The notes beneath the pieces are model-generated. The model was not told the origin of the DNA, did not search any database, and saw only the letters and a list, made by a program, of their open reading frames with translations. Positions 47,352 to 56,176 of a stretch of DNA of 64,000 nt are shown piece by piece. The stretch spans positions 1 to 64,000 of the forward strand of contig CAYJPN010000003.1 in the NCBI GenBank assembly GCA_964372115.1. The letters run 5' to 3'. The translations under genes and the position numbers were made by a program. This DNA is from CG2-30-36-16 sp964372115. GTDB taxonomy: Bacteria; Bacteroidota; Ignavibacteria; Ignavibacteriales; Ignavibacteriaceae. How positions within the stretch are numbered: the first letter of the stretch is position 1; each line of letters starts with the position of its first letter.

Positions 47352-47884
47352 CCTTTCCCCCTGCTTTTTACAATTTTTGCAAGCTCGAGTAAGAGATGGC
47401 TAATGTGAAGATTCGCTTCCTTTACGGCAACTTCATTTATCTCGAACCCGAGGTTTTGATTTTCGATGAATAAATTAATGTGGACCCCTTTTACTGCATA
47501 TCCCGGTGTGTCACTTATTAATAATATCGGTCGCCCGCGTGTGTAGTTAAGAATTTGGCTTAAAACATTGTTTGTTACTCTCGGAATGTACAAAATATGA
47601 CATTCGTTGATATCCTCAGATCGAGTAATATTTTTTATAGATACTTCCTTTGACAATATGTTTCTTTTAGAATAAACTTTCTTCAATTTACTATTAAAAT
47701 TATCTTCATCCCATGTGCCTATTATAAAATGTTTGTCGCTATTCTGTATATCACATTCATCCGGCCATATTACAAATGGGGAAATACGCTCAAGAAATAC
47801 AGCCTTAATAAGTTGTTCATCAATTTGAGGTTCCGAATACCCCAAAATTAATAGGGAGAATATGATGTTAAGCAAATAGATCAT
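47348..47884 (-). CDS. YfiR-family periplasmic regulator (DUF4154)
   Basis: 178 residues. Short signal segment (about 1-17), then the YfiR/HmsC-like fold: LIKAVFLERISPFVIWPDE, HFIIGTWDEDNF, the central CHILYIPR, then RPILLISDTPGYAVKGVHINLFIENQNLGFEINE. Family members are periplasmic inhibitors of a membrane signalling protein. It lies between a TonB-type receptor (two bases upstream) and a CHASE8 histidine kinase (four-base overlap), which suggests it relays or restrains a signal from the receptor to the kinase. That relay is inference. Confidence 0.88.
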   Translation of the reverse strand: MIYLLNIIFSLLILGYSEPQIDEQLIKAVFLERISPFVIWPDECDIQNSDKHFIIGTWDEDNFNSKLKKVYSKRNILSKEVSIKNITRSEDINECHILYIPRVTNNVLSQILNYTRGRPILLISDTPGYAVKGVHINLFIENQNLGFEINEVAVKEANLHISHLLLELAKIVKSRGKG

Positions 47885-47886
47885 AC

Positions 47887-50079
47887 TTACATCTCGTACT
47901 CAATTCCGGCGTCAATTCTTCGCATATCTTGCAGCACCTTGGGGCTTCCCCATCCTGCGTTAATAGTTTGTCCGTAATACTCAGCATTAAAAACATTTGT
48001 AATTCTTACAAAAGCATTTAAACCATCACCTATGCCCGATGCCCTTAAAGTTATATTAACAAGCAGAGGCATCTCAAAAATAAGGTATCCATCCGCATTG
48101 AGAAGGGTAGAGTATGCCGTTTTATTATGCTCCGATTTTATTCGGCGGTTGGATGAATAGCGTAATTCGGAGTTAAGATTAAATTGTTTATAGGAAAGAT
48201 TTATACCCAAATTTAGCGAATGTGTTGAAACAAGATTATCTTCAATTCTGATAGTTTTTCCCGGTAGATTATCCTGCCCGGATAAATATGAATAATTCAA
48301 ATCAAACGAAACTAATTCGGAAAAAGAGTGATAAACCGCAACGCTGATACCTGCCCGGTATCCGCTGCTTATGTTTTTACTCTGAAGTATCGGGACATAA
48401 AATGAATCGGCTTCAATATAAACATAACTTGAATCGCCCGACTGCACGCTTTCAATTATTGCGTCATCTAACTTGCTGTAAAAAACATTTGCGGTTAAGT
48501 GTGTTCTGCCGAATATAAATGACCAGTCGCCGGAAATAGAAGTGTTCTTTTCGGGCTTCAAATTTTCATTTGGTTTTATCCAAGAAAATGTTGTTATACT
48601 TTCAAAATACGTCTGGGTAATGCTTGGCGCCAGGTATCCTTTGGAAAACATAAGTTTGAGAACATGATTATCAAATTTACCTATCATGGCGACGCGGGGC
48701 ATAAATGTATTTGGGTATTTGGAATTAAAATCAAAACGTCCGCCCGCAGTAGCAAGAAGATTATCGTTGAGTCTATAAGAAAATTCACTATAAATTCCAA
48801 TAGTATTTGAATTGTGTTCAAATCGTTTTCGCTGCTCATCGGTTGTTATAGGTTTGCCCCCCTTTCCTTCACTAATAACCGGTATTCCATTTATAAAATT
48901 AAAATCTATCCCGGAAACGTTTCTCAATTTGCCGCTAATTTGCCACATAGGTTTTATGCCGGCTTTATGAGAAATTGTTCTGAAATAGTAATATTTTCTT
49001 CCACCGTATGCATACAAAGGGTCTATTGAAATTAATGAGTTTGTTGTGTCGATGTTAAATCGGTTCAAATCGTCGGTGTAAAGATTAGCTGATCGAGGGT
49101 CGAATTCGTATTTTTTAAATGTGTAGTAACTTTCAAAATCAAGAACGTTGTTTAACTTTGCAGCATACCGAAGCGACAGAATACTATTTATTTGATATGA
49201 CTGGGTAGAATATTCGGTAACATATAAATCCGGGTTGCTTCCATAAGTTTCACTCCCTTCCACATCATATCGAATATAAGTTAATGCCAGACCTTTATAC
49301 TTTAATCCGACATCAAAAAACAAATTATTCTGCGCTCTGTAAAATCTTTCTGTATAAGGGTGGTGTGAAAATACATGTCTGTTTTTATATGTTATTGATT
49401 TATCAAGCGGGTTTTGTTCATTGCTTTTATAAGAATTAAAATAAAGGTGCCCGTTAAATCCTTCTGCAATCTCGCGTTTTATATTACCGTAAATTCGTTG
49501 TGAGTTAAAAGAACCGTACGCATACCCTGAGCCGGCAAAGTCTTCTGTTTTAGTAATGATGTTTATCATTCCGGCGTAAGCATCCCTGCCGTACATTGTA
49601 GAGTTAGGGCCATAAACAATTTCAATCTGTTTTACAAAATTGATGGGAATACTGTTTAATCCCATATACAAACCTTCGCCGCCGTCGTCCGAAATTTTTA
49701 TACCATCAATTAAAAGCAGTACTTTGTTGTTCCCTGCGTCCCCGCTTCTAAAACCGGCAAGGTTTACAATTGCGCCTTTTGTCCAGTGTGCATGCTCGGA
49801 TTGAACCTGAAAATACGGTGAGCTTTTTAAAACATCAAGAAGATCGAAATAGCCGCCTTCTTTTATCATTTTCTCATTAATTACAATAGTTTTTGATGAT
49901 GCCTGCCATACTTCCTGTTCATCCTTTGCTGACGTAACTATTTTAACCCTCAACAACTCCTCTAATGAAAGTTTAAATAATTCCTCGGCACTTTGCTCTT
50001 CCTGCGAAAATAAAGAAGTTGTAAGCAGCAAAAAAGAAAAAAGGGTGAGGAATTTTTTTGATATTTTATTCGGTATCAT
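47887..50079 (-). CDS. TonB-dependent receptor
   Basis: 730 residues with signal peptide ending LFSQ. The plug domain (about 50-190) has TIVINEKMIKEGGYFDLLDVL, VLLLIDGIKISDDGG and QIEIVYGPNSTMYGRDAYAGMINIITK. The rest is a 22-strand barrel with alternating aromatic residues. No N-terminal carboxypeptidase-like extension, so not SusC type. First gene of the receptor-YfiR-kinase operon. The ligand is unknown. In this context it might act in signalling as well as uptake. Confidence 0.93.
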   Translation of the reverse strand: MIPNKISKKFLTLFSFLLLTTSLFSQEEQSAEELFKLSLEELLRVKIVTSAKDEQEVWQASSKTIVINEKMIKEGGYFDLLDVLKSSPYFQVQSEHAHWTKGAIVNLAGFRSGDAGNNKVLLLIDGIKISDDGGEGLYMGLNSIPINFVKQIEIVYGPNSTMYGRDAYAGMINIITKTEDFAGSGYAYGSFNSQRIYGNIKREIAEGFNGHLYFNSYKSNEQNPLDKSITYKNRHVFSHHPYTERFYRAQNNLFFDVGLKYKGLALTYIRYDVEGSETYGSNPDLYVTEYSTQSYQINSILSLRYAAKLNNVLDFESYYTFKKYEFDPRSANLYTDDLNRFNIDTTNSLISIDPLYAYGGRKYYYFRTISHKAGIKPMWQISGKLRNVSGIDFNFINGIPVISEGKGGKPITTDEQRKRFEHNSNTIGIYSEFSYRLNDNLLATAGGRFDFNSKYPNTFMPRVAMIGKFDNHVLKLMFSKGYLAPSITQTYFESITTFSWIKPNENLKPEKNTSISGDWSFIFGRTHLTANVFYSKLDDAIIESVQSGDSSYVYIEADSFYVPILQSKNISSGYRAGISVAVYHSFSELVSFDLNYSYLSGQDNLPGKTIRIEDNLVSTHSLNLGINLSYKQFNLNSELRYSSNRRIKSEHNKTAYSTLLNADGYLIFEMPLLVNITLRASGIGDGLNAFVRITNVFNAEYYGQTINAGWGSPKVLQDMRRIDAGIEYEM

Positions 50080-50157
50080 TCAAGCCTCAAATTTAAAAAT
50101 AGGGCATTTAAGATATTATCGAATTTAAGTAAAAAATTTTAAGTGTCCCGAAAAAAA

Positions 50158-50223
50158 GGGCTGCCAAAAAAAACAAAATAAACACAAAACGGGTTTGCAA
50201 TTATTTTACTTTTGAGACAGCCC
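50158..50223 (-). terminator. Inverted repeat after the aldolase gene, possibly derived from a MITE end
   Basis: On the minus strand GGGCTG(TC) pairs with (GG)CAGCCC across a long loop and then runs into seven T residues, just after the aldolase stop. One end, TGAGACAGCCC, equals the terminal repeat of the MITE-like element at 38293-38490. Confidence 0.6.
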
Positions 50224-50230
50224 AAAGTAA

Positions 50231-51277
50231 TTAAGCAATTGTCACTTCTTTTTCAAGATATACATCCTGAATAAGATTTAATAACTTTACACCTTCAGCC
50301 ATTGGGCGCTGGAAAGATTTTCTTCCGCAAATTAGTCCCATACCTCCTGCTCTCTTATTAATGACAGCGGTTCTTGCTGCATCAGCAAAATCGTTATCGC
50401 CCGAAGCGCCGCCGCTGTTTATTAAACCTGCGCGCCCCATATAATTGCTAATTACCTGGTAACGAGCTAAATCAATAGGATGGTCGGTTGTAAGATCGCT
50501 GTAAACTTTCTTGCTTGTCTTGCCAAACTTTATAGCGTTATAACCGCCATTATTTTCAGGTAATTTCTGCTTGATGATGTCTGCTTCAATAGTTACACCG
50601 AGATGGTTTGCCTGGCCTGTAAGATCAGCCGAAACATGATAATCTTTATCTTTTTTAAATTCGGGGTTTCTTAAATAACACCAAAGAACTGTAGCAAGTC
50701 CCATTTCGTGCGCATACTGGAATGCTTCGCTAACTTCAATAATTTGCCTGCTGCTTTCTTCCGAACCGAAATAAATAGTAGCGCCAATTGCTGCTGCACC
50801 CATATCATAAGCCTGTTCAACACCGGCAAACATAATTTGGTCAAATTTATTCGGGTAGGTTAAAAGTTCGTTGTGGTTAATTTTTACAATAAAAGGAATT
50901 TTAGGTGCATATTTTCTTGCCGTCATACCTAATACGCCAAGAGTTGATGCAACTGCATTACATCCGCCTTCCAAAGCAAGTTTTATAATATTTTCAGGAT
51001 CGAAGTAAACCGGGTTTGGAGCAAACGAAGCGCCGGCTGAGTGTTCGATACCCTGATCGACAGGAAGTATTGAAACATAACCGGAATTTGCAAGTCGACC
51101 GGAGCTGAAGATCCATTGAAGATTTTTTAATACATTATTATTTCTGTCGGTCTGCAAAAAAATTCTGTCAACAAAATCGGAACCCGGAAGGTGAAGTTGA
51201 TCCTTCGGGAATTTCGCCTTATGATTTAATAAATCATCGGCTTCTGTGCCAAGGTACTCTTTAATTTTATCTATCAT
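50231..51277 (-). CDS. fbaB: Class I fructose-bisphosphate aldolase (FbaB/DhnA type)
   Basis: 348 residues, no signal peptide. Motifs of the archaeal/FbaB-type class I enzyme: SILPVDQGIEHSAGASFAPNP, IPFIVKINHNELL, MGAAAIGATIYFGS and the phosphate-binding end INSGGASG. It cleaves fructose-1,6-bisphosphate through a Schiff base in glycolysis or runs backwards in gluconeogenesis. Monocistronic, with its own terminator candidate. Confidence 0.93.
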   Translation of the reverse strand: MIDKIKEYLGTEADDLLNHKAKFPKDQLHLPGSDFVDRIFLQTDRNNNVLKNLQWIFSSGRLANSGYVSILPVDQGIEHSAGASFAPNPVYFDPENIIKLALEGGCNAVASTLGVLGMTARKYAPKIPFIVKINHNELLTYPNKFDQIMFAGVEQAYDMGAAAIGATIYFGSEESSRQIIEVSEAFQYAHEMGLATVLWCYLRNPEFKKDKDYHVSADLTGQANHLGVTIEADIIKQKLPENNGGYNAIKFGKTSKKVYSDLTTDHPIDLARYQVISNYMGRAGLINSGGASGDNDFADAARTAVINKRAGGMGLICGRKSFQRPMAEGVKLLNLIQDVYLEKEVTIA

Positions 51278-51429
51278 GATAGTTCTCCATAAATTATTTT
51301 TTTAATGCTAATTATTTCTTTCGGTTAGCCTTGCTAAAATACGGTTTCGGGGTGTTGAATTCAATTTTAAGTGGGAAAAATTAGTGACTGCTTAAATCGA
51401 CCGGAAAATCAAATAGAAGTTGATATCAG

Positions 51430-51807
51430 TTATTTTATCTTTACAATTATTTTCTTGGTTAATGCCGTTGAGTTCGGCTCCCATGATCTGCAATATTCTA
51501 AATTTATACTATCGATGCCTGGCATTAATCCTTTAAATATCCAAATTTTTTTTCCGCCTGCTCCAATCAAAACTTCCGAATTACTTATAAAATTGTGTCC
51601 GATTGTATCTATGATGGAAACCCCGGTTTTATTTGTCCACTGCCAAGCGTAGCCGGTTGATGGGTTTGAATCAAGAACAATTTGAAAACTATCATTTCGA
51701 GATATTTCATAATCAGCTTTAACGAAATCGGAGTCGTTAATTTTTGAATTATTACAACCGGACATCAAAGCCAATAAAGCAAAATATATGAAGACTATTG
51801 TTTTCAT
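51430..51807 (-). CDS. Chagasin-like cysteine protease inhibitor (I42) lipoprotein
   Basis: 125 residues. Lipobox LMSGC near residue 18, then an Ig-like domain carrying the three inhibitor loops of family I42: NPSTGYAW, GAGGKKIWIF and CRSWEP. Probably tethered in the periplasm or outer membrane, where it would protect against papain-like proteases. The RSWE loop differs slightly from the usual R-P-W. No target protease is encoded nearby; the large secreted proteins are unrelated serine or metallo enzymes. Confidence 0.83.
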   Translation of the reverse strand: MKTIVFIYFALLALMSGCNNSKINDSDFVKADYEISRNDSFQIVLDSNPSTGYAWQWTNKTGVSIIDTIGHNFISNSEVLIGAGGKKIWIFKGLMPGIDSINLEYCRSWEPNSTALTKKIIVKIK

Positions 51808-52010
51808 TTCAGATTCTTCATCATCTTTCCATCATAAGTTTTTCTGACCGGATTTTACCTTTAGTGTGTTACTAATGAACTGTTATCAAAAAACAATAAA
51901 ATAAATTCAACTTACCGAAAAAATTTGAAACGGTTGTTTCTATTTCGGTGCGGCATTTAGAATATGATTAATAATAACTTTTAAAACAGACTTTACTTAC
52001 GATGGTTTTG

Positions 52011-53369
52011 TCAGATGTTCAAAATATCAGTATAAATTATAAACGCCATCAATAAAAGAAGAAGTACAAAGCCTGCGTTTTGGATTGCAAGTTTTACTTT
52101 TACAGGTATCTCTCTTTTTGTTATTCCTTCAATAATAATAATGACGAGATGCCCGCCATCTAATACAGGGAAAGGCATTATGTTTATTAAAGCCAAACTT
52201 AAACTTAACAGTGCAAGGAAAAATAGGAAGCTTGAAAAGCCAGACTCGGCTGATTTGGTTGCAATCTGAGCAATTTTAACCGGACCTGCAAATGCCTTAC
52301 CGAATGCAACTTTCCCGGAAAAAACTTTGCTCAATGTGCTAAAAGTTAATTCAGTCATATTTGCAATATCTGTAGAAGCATAATACATCGACTCGAAAAA
52401 TCCAAAGGTTTTAAAAGTTGTTTCGCCATCGAAAATATGTCCGATTGCAACACCTATTTTTCCGTCTTTGTCGGGGGTAGCTTCAACCGTAAGCGTATCA
52501 TTAGCGCGGAGTAATTCAACCGGTATTTTATTTTCGGGGTTTGACGATATTAATTTGATAACCTGATTACTTGTAAACACTTTTTGATTATCAATCGCAA
52601 GCAATATATCGCCTTCTTTTACACCGGCTTTTTCCGCAGGCGAATCTTTTACAACCTCACCAATCGCCGCATGAATACCTTCCGGAACAAGGAACAAAAT
52701 CTGCTCAATTTCGGCATCCGGTATTTTCGACCGGGGAACAGCAATTGTTTCAACGTTGCCACCGCGCCGGAGTTTTACTTTTAGGTTTTCACCGAGAGAG
52801 TTTATAAATATTTCTGTTCGCAGATCTTCCCAGTTGTTAATTTTATTCCCGTTTATTGATAAAATTTTATCACCGGTTTTAAACCCTGCTGAATCTGCCG
52901 CGGTATTTTGGGCTACATAAGCAAGCGTAGTGGTATTTGTAACCTGCTTGCCTTTGAAAAAATTTGCTCCCCAGAAAATTGCGAACGTAAGAAGCAGGTT
53001 CATCAATACACCCGCAGAAATTACAATCATTTTTTTCCAGGCAGGTTTACTGCGGAACTCATACGGCTGCGGTTCTTTGTCGGCAAATTCCGTATCAAAA
53101 CTTTCATCAACCATTCCGGCTATTTTTACATACCCACCGAGCGGGAGAATGCAAAGTCTGTAATCAGTATTTCCTTCCCCGTCCCAGTCTTTATCCAAAT
53201 TGCCAAAGGTAAATCCTGTAATTTTATTCCAGCCGAAAAGGCGTTTGCCAAAACCGATTGCAAACACATCGGCGCGCATGCCGGTTAACTTTGCCGCGGC
53301 AAAATGCCCGAACTCGTGTATAAAAACCAGTATCCCGATTGTAATTGCAAAATAAATAATATAATCCAT
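52011..53369 (-). CDS. rseP: RseP-type site-2 protease (M50)
   Basis: 452 residues. Zinc motif H18-E19-x-x-H22 in FIHEFGHFAAA lies in the first membrane helix and the third ligand in MPFPVLDGGH near residue 405. Two PDZ domains (about 145-215 and 225-300; SAGFKTGDKILSING and KAGVKEGDILLAIDNQ) lie between, with four membrane helices overall. It cuts membrane-spanning substrates such as anti-sigma factors. It follows dxr with an 18-base gap, a pairing common in bacteria. The putative anti-sigma factor at 60874-61368 is a conceivable substrate. Confidence 0.95.
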   Translation of the reverse strand: MDYIIYFAITIGILVFIHEFGHFAAAKLTGMRADVFAIGFGKRLFGWNKITGFTFGNLDKDWDGEGNTDYRLCILPLGGYVKIAGMVDESFDTEFADKEPQPYEFRSKPAWKKMIVISAGVLMNLLLTFAIFWGANFFKGKQVTNTTTLAYVAQNTAADSAGFKTGDKILSINGNKINNWEDLRTEIFINSLGENLKVKLRRGGNVETIAVPRSKIPDAEIEQILFLVPEGIHAAIGEVVKDSPAEKAGVKEGDILLAIDNQKVFTSNQVIKLISSNPENKIPVELLRANDTLTVEATPDKDGKIGVAIGHIFDGETTFKTFGFFESMYYASTDIANMTELTFSTLSKVFSGKVAFGKAFAGPVKIAQIATKSAESGFSSFLFFLALLSLSLALINIMPFPVLDGGHLVIIIIEGITKREIPVKVKLAIQNAGFVLLLLLMAFIIYTDILNI

Positions 53370-53387
53370 TAAAGAGATTTCTCCAGT

Positions 53388-54530
53388 TTAACTCAATTGT
53401 TTTACAAAATCGCGTGTGCGTTTATCGCACTCATAAATAACATCAAACGACGGCGCTTTATGGTTTTCAATTTTATTCAGCGCTTCGGTTATAAGTTCCG
53501 GTATCTGAGAAAATTTTATTTCACCATTTAAAAATTTGTCAACCGCAATTTCATTCGCAGCATTAAGCACGCATGGTGCAGTTCCGCCTTCATCAAGTAC
53601 TTCAAAAGCAAGCCTTAAACATTCAAATTTTTCCAAATCAGGTTGGAAGAAAGTAAATGTACCTAACAACGGCAAATCGGTGCGCACAAAATTATTTTTC
53701 AGTCTTTCGGGATATGTTAAAGCATACTGAATAGGCAGTTTCATATCCGGTAAACCGAGCTGTGCTTTTATCGAACCATCGTTATACTGCACCATAGAAT
53801 GAATAATTGATTGCGGATGAATAACCACGTCAATTTTTTCAGCCGGCATATTAAACAACCAGCGTGCTTCAATTACTTCAAGACCTTTGTTCATCATAGA
53901 TGCGGAGTCAATTGTAATTTTGTTTCCCATCTTCCAATTCGGATGATTTAATGCCTCTTCAACCGAAACTTTTTTAAAAGCTTCTTTATCTTTTTGTAAG
54001 AACGGTCCGCCGGAAGCTGTTAAGATAATTTTTTCAACTTCCGATTGGTTTTCGCCTTCGAGACATTGGTAAATGGCGCTATGCTCCGAGTCGACAGGAA
54101 TAACTTGTGCGTTACACTCACTAACCATTTTTGTAAAAAGCTCACCGGCAACAACAAGTGTTTCCTTGTTTGCAAGGGCAATTCTTTTTCCGCGCTTTAC
54201 TGCCTCAATTGTTGGGGCAAGTCCGGCAAATCCAACCATTGCGCCGATCAAAATATCATAATCTGTTTCTGCCGCGGCTTTTATCAAACCATCCGAACCG
54301 GACAAAACCCGGCACTTACTACCGATTTTTTGTCTGAATATTTTTGCCGCATTCTCATCTTTAATAACAACAAGTGAAGGATTAAATTCGTTCACCTGCT
54401 GTTCTAAAATATCAATTCTCGAATTTACTGTGAGGGCGGCGGCTTCGAACTTATCCGGGAAATTCCTAATAACGTTTAAGGTATTTACACCAATTGAGCC
54501 GGAAGAGCCTAATATTAAAACTTTTTTCAT
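53388..54530 (-). CDS. dxr: 1-deoxy-D-xylulose-5-phosphate reductoisomerase
   Basis: 380 residues. NADPH-binding LGSSGSIGVNTLNVI at the start, active-site region VDSEHSAIYQCLEG, and ITIDSASMMNKGLEVIEA with metal and substrate ligands. Catalyses the second step of the non-mevalonate (MEP) isoprenoid pathway. Complete length; in operon with rseP. Confidence 0.97.
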   Translation of the reverse strand: MKKVLILGSSGSIGVNTLNVIRNFPDKFEAAALTVNSRIDILEQQVNEFNPSLVVIKDENAAKIFRQKIGSKCRVLSGSDGLIKAAAETDYDILIGAMVGFAGLAPTIEAVKRGKRIALANKETLVVAGELFTKMVSECNAQVIPVDSEHSAIYQCLEGENQSEVEKIILTASGGPFLQKDKEAFKKVSVEEALNHPNWKMGNKITIDSASMMNKGLEVIEARWLFNMPAEKIDVVIHPQSIIHSMVQYNDGSIKAQLGLPDMKLPIQYALTYPERLKNNFVRTDLPLLGTFTFFQPDLEKFECLRLAFEVLDEGGTAPCVLNAANEIAVDKFLNGEIKFSQIPELITEALNKIENHKAPSFDVIYECDKRTRDFVKQLS

Positions 54531-54860
54531 AATCTATTCTTAAACTGCCCGTAAAAGTAAATAAGAATAGAGTGTTAATCAATGGATTTGGAATTTGCTC
54601 TTTTATGATGAAATCGGTTATAATATTTAATAGTTGAAATTCCTATAAAGTATGTAAATAGCAGCCTAATTTGTATTGGCAAACCACAAAATTTAACTAT
54701 AAACTTATGGATAGATAATTTGATGCATATTATTTTTAACGACCCTTAGTTACTCTTTAAAATTCTGAAAGCTAAACTAACCGAGTAGAAAGATAAGAAC
54801 TTAAAATGGAAACCGGCGAACGATCATCCGTGGAAGAAAATGAAGAATTGATTTCTCCAT
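54531..54860. other. Intergenic region between the efflux operon and dxr
   Basis: Contains the upstream region of dxr on its left and the 3' trailer of the tolC-like gene on its right. No gene, repeat or clear terminator was recognised; an ATG-led plus-strand frame near 54806 is an antisense shadow of the tolC-like gene. Confidence 0.5.
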
Positions 54861-56171
54861 TTAGTTTTTTACAAGTTCGCCGCTTAATCGAAGTAAATCC
54901 GTCTCGGCAATTTTCGCTTCGTACTGCGCCTGCAGCAGGCGGCTTTGAGATTCGAGAAGTCGCTTTTGGGTTTCCCTGAATTCTAACGGGGTTAATGTTC
55001 CAAGACGCAACCGTTCGATGGCAATACTCACATTTTCTCGCGCTGATTCAAGGTTTTCAGTTTCTAATTCAACAAGAACAAGTGAGTTTATATATCGTTT
55101 ATAAGATGTGAGTACACTGGCTTTAACATTTTCTTCTGTTCTGTTTAAGGAGGCTTTATTTATATCAATATTAACAGCGGCATTTTGAATAGCTGTTGCT
55201 GTGTTTAGTCCGTTAAACAAATTCCAGGTTGCTGTAATGCCGTAGTTAAAACCATTGTTCAAATTTGATTTTATAAATCCTGCCTCGGCTTCCGATTTTG
55301 TATAATTATAGCCGGCGGTTAAACCAATAATCGGGAACCAATCAGAGTGAGCGAGGCGGAGATTAATATCGGAAAGATTTTTATTTTGACGTGCGGATAA
55401 GAGCAAACTGTTTTTTTCAAGAGTCGATAAAAGCATATCATCGGGATTTAAGTTTTTATTTATTACAATCGTATCCTCTACTTCAAACTGCTCACTTACA
55501 TCGCGCCCGAGTAGTTCGTTTAAATTTATTTCTGCCTGCATAAGTTTTAATTCTTCTCGAAGATAATTTGTTTTGTCTTCGTTCAAATCAACTTTTGCCT
55601 GCCGTAAATCAAACCGGGAACCTGAACCAACCTCAAGTTTGTTTTCTGCAATTCGCACACGTTCTTCAGAAAGGGCAATACTTTTTTTAATTACTTCCAA
55701 TATTTGCTGTTGGCGAACAATATTATAATATTCTGAAATTACCGAACTTACACTTTGTTCCACTGCGATCCTGAAATTTATTTCGCCGTTCTTTTTTAAT
55801 TCTTTTAACCTGTCAAGTTCCGCAAACATCTTCAACCCGTCAAATATAGTCCAGTTAAGCGCAAGTGATGCATTTAAGTTTTTTGTAATTGCACCGTTGC
55901 GGTCAACCATCCTGCCGTCAAAATACTCCTGTGTTGTATTTGTAACACTTCTTGATATTGTTCCTGCGGCATTAAGAGTGGGAAGAAAACCCGCGCTGCC
56001 GGGGGTTAAATTGTTATCCGCAATTTCCATCTCACTATGGGCAATGCTTATAGAAAAATTGTTTTTTAATGCTGTTTCCACCGCGTTTTGTAATGTCAAC
56101 TTCTGCTGCGCAAAAATTGATGAGGCTAAAATGAGGGTTGAGATAATTATACGTTTCATTTTGATTATCAT
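54861..56171 (-). CDS. TolC-family outer-membrane efflux channel
   Basis: 436 residues from the ATG five bases after the RND gene stop; a second in-frame ATG four codons later, opening MKRIIISTLILASS, is an equally good start. Signal peptide ending IFAQ. The body is the duplicated helical hairpin of outer-membrane efflux proteins, with LTLQNAVETALKNNFSI at the start of repeat one and LRLGTLTPLEFRETQKRLLESQSRLLQAQYEAKIAE in the second. Last gene of a three-gene pump operon. Confidence 0.92.
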   Translation of the reverse strand: MIIKMKRIIISTLILASSIFAQQKLTLQNAVETALKNNFSISIAHSEMEIADNNLTPGSAGFLPTLNAAGTISRSVTNTTQEYFDGRMVDRNGAITKNLNASLALNWTIFDGLKMFAELDRLKELKKNGEINFRIAVEQSVSSVISEYYNIVRQQQILEVIKKSIALSEERVRIAENKLEVGSGSRFDLRQAKVDLNEDKTNYLREELKLMQAEINLNELLGRDVSEQFEVEDTIVINKNLNPDDMLLSTLEKNSLLLSARQNKNLSDINLRLAHSDWFPIIGLTAGYNYTKSEAEAGFIKSNLNNGFNYGITATWNLFNGLNTATAIQNAAVNIDINKASLNRTEENVKASVLTSYKRYINSLVLVELETENLESARENVSIAIERLRLGTLTPLEFRETQKRLLESQSRLLQAQYEAKIAETDLLRLSGELVKN

Positions 56172-56176
56172 CCAAA

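Noticed and set aside
54806..54980. ATG-led plus-strand frame before the tolC-like gene end
   Set aside because: Antisense to the tolC-like 3' end, with no good ribosome binding site and no recognisable product.
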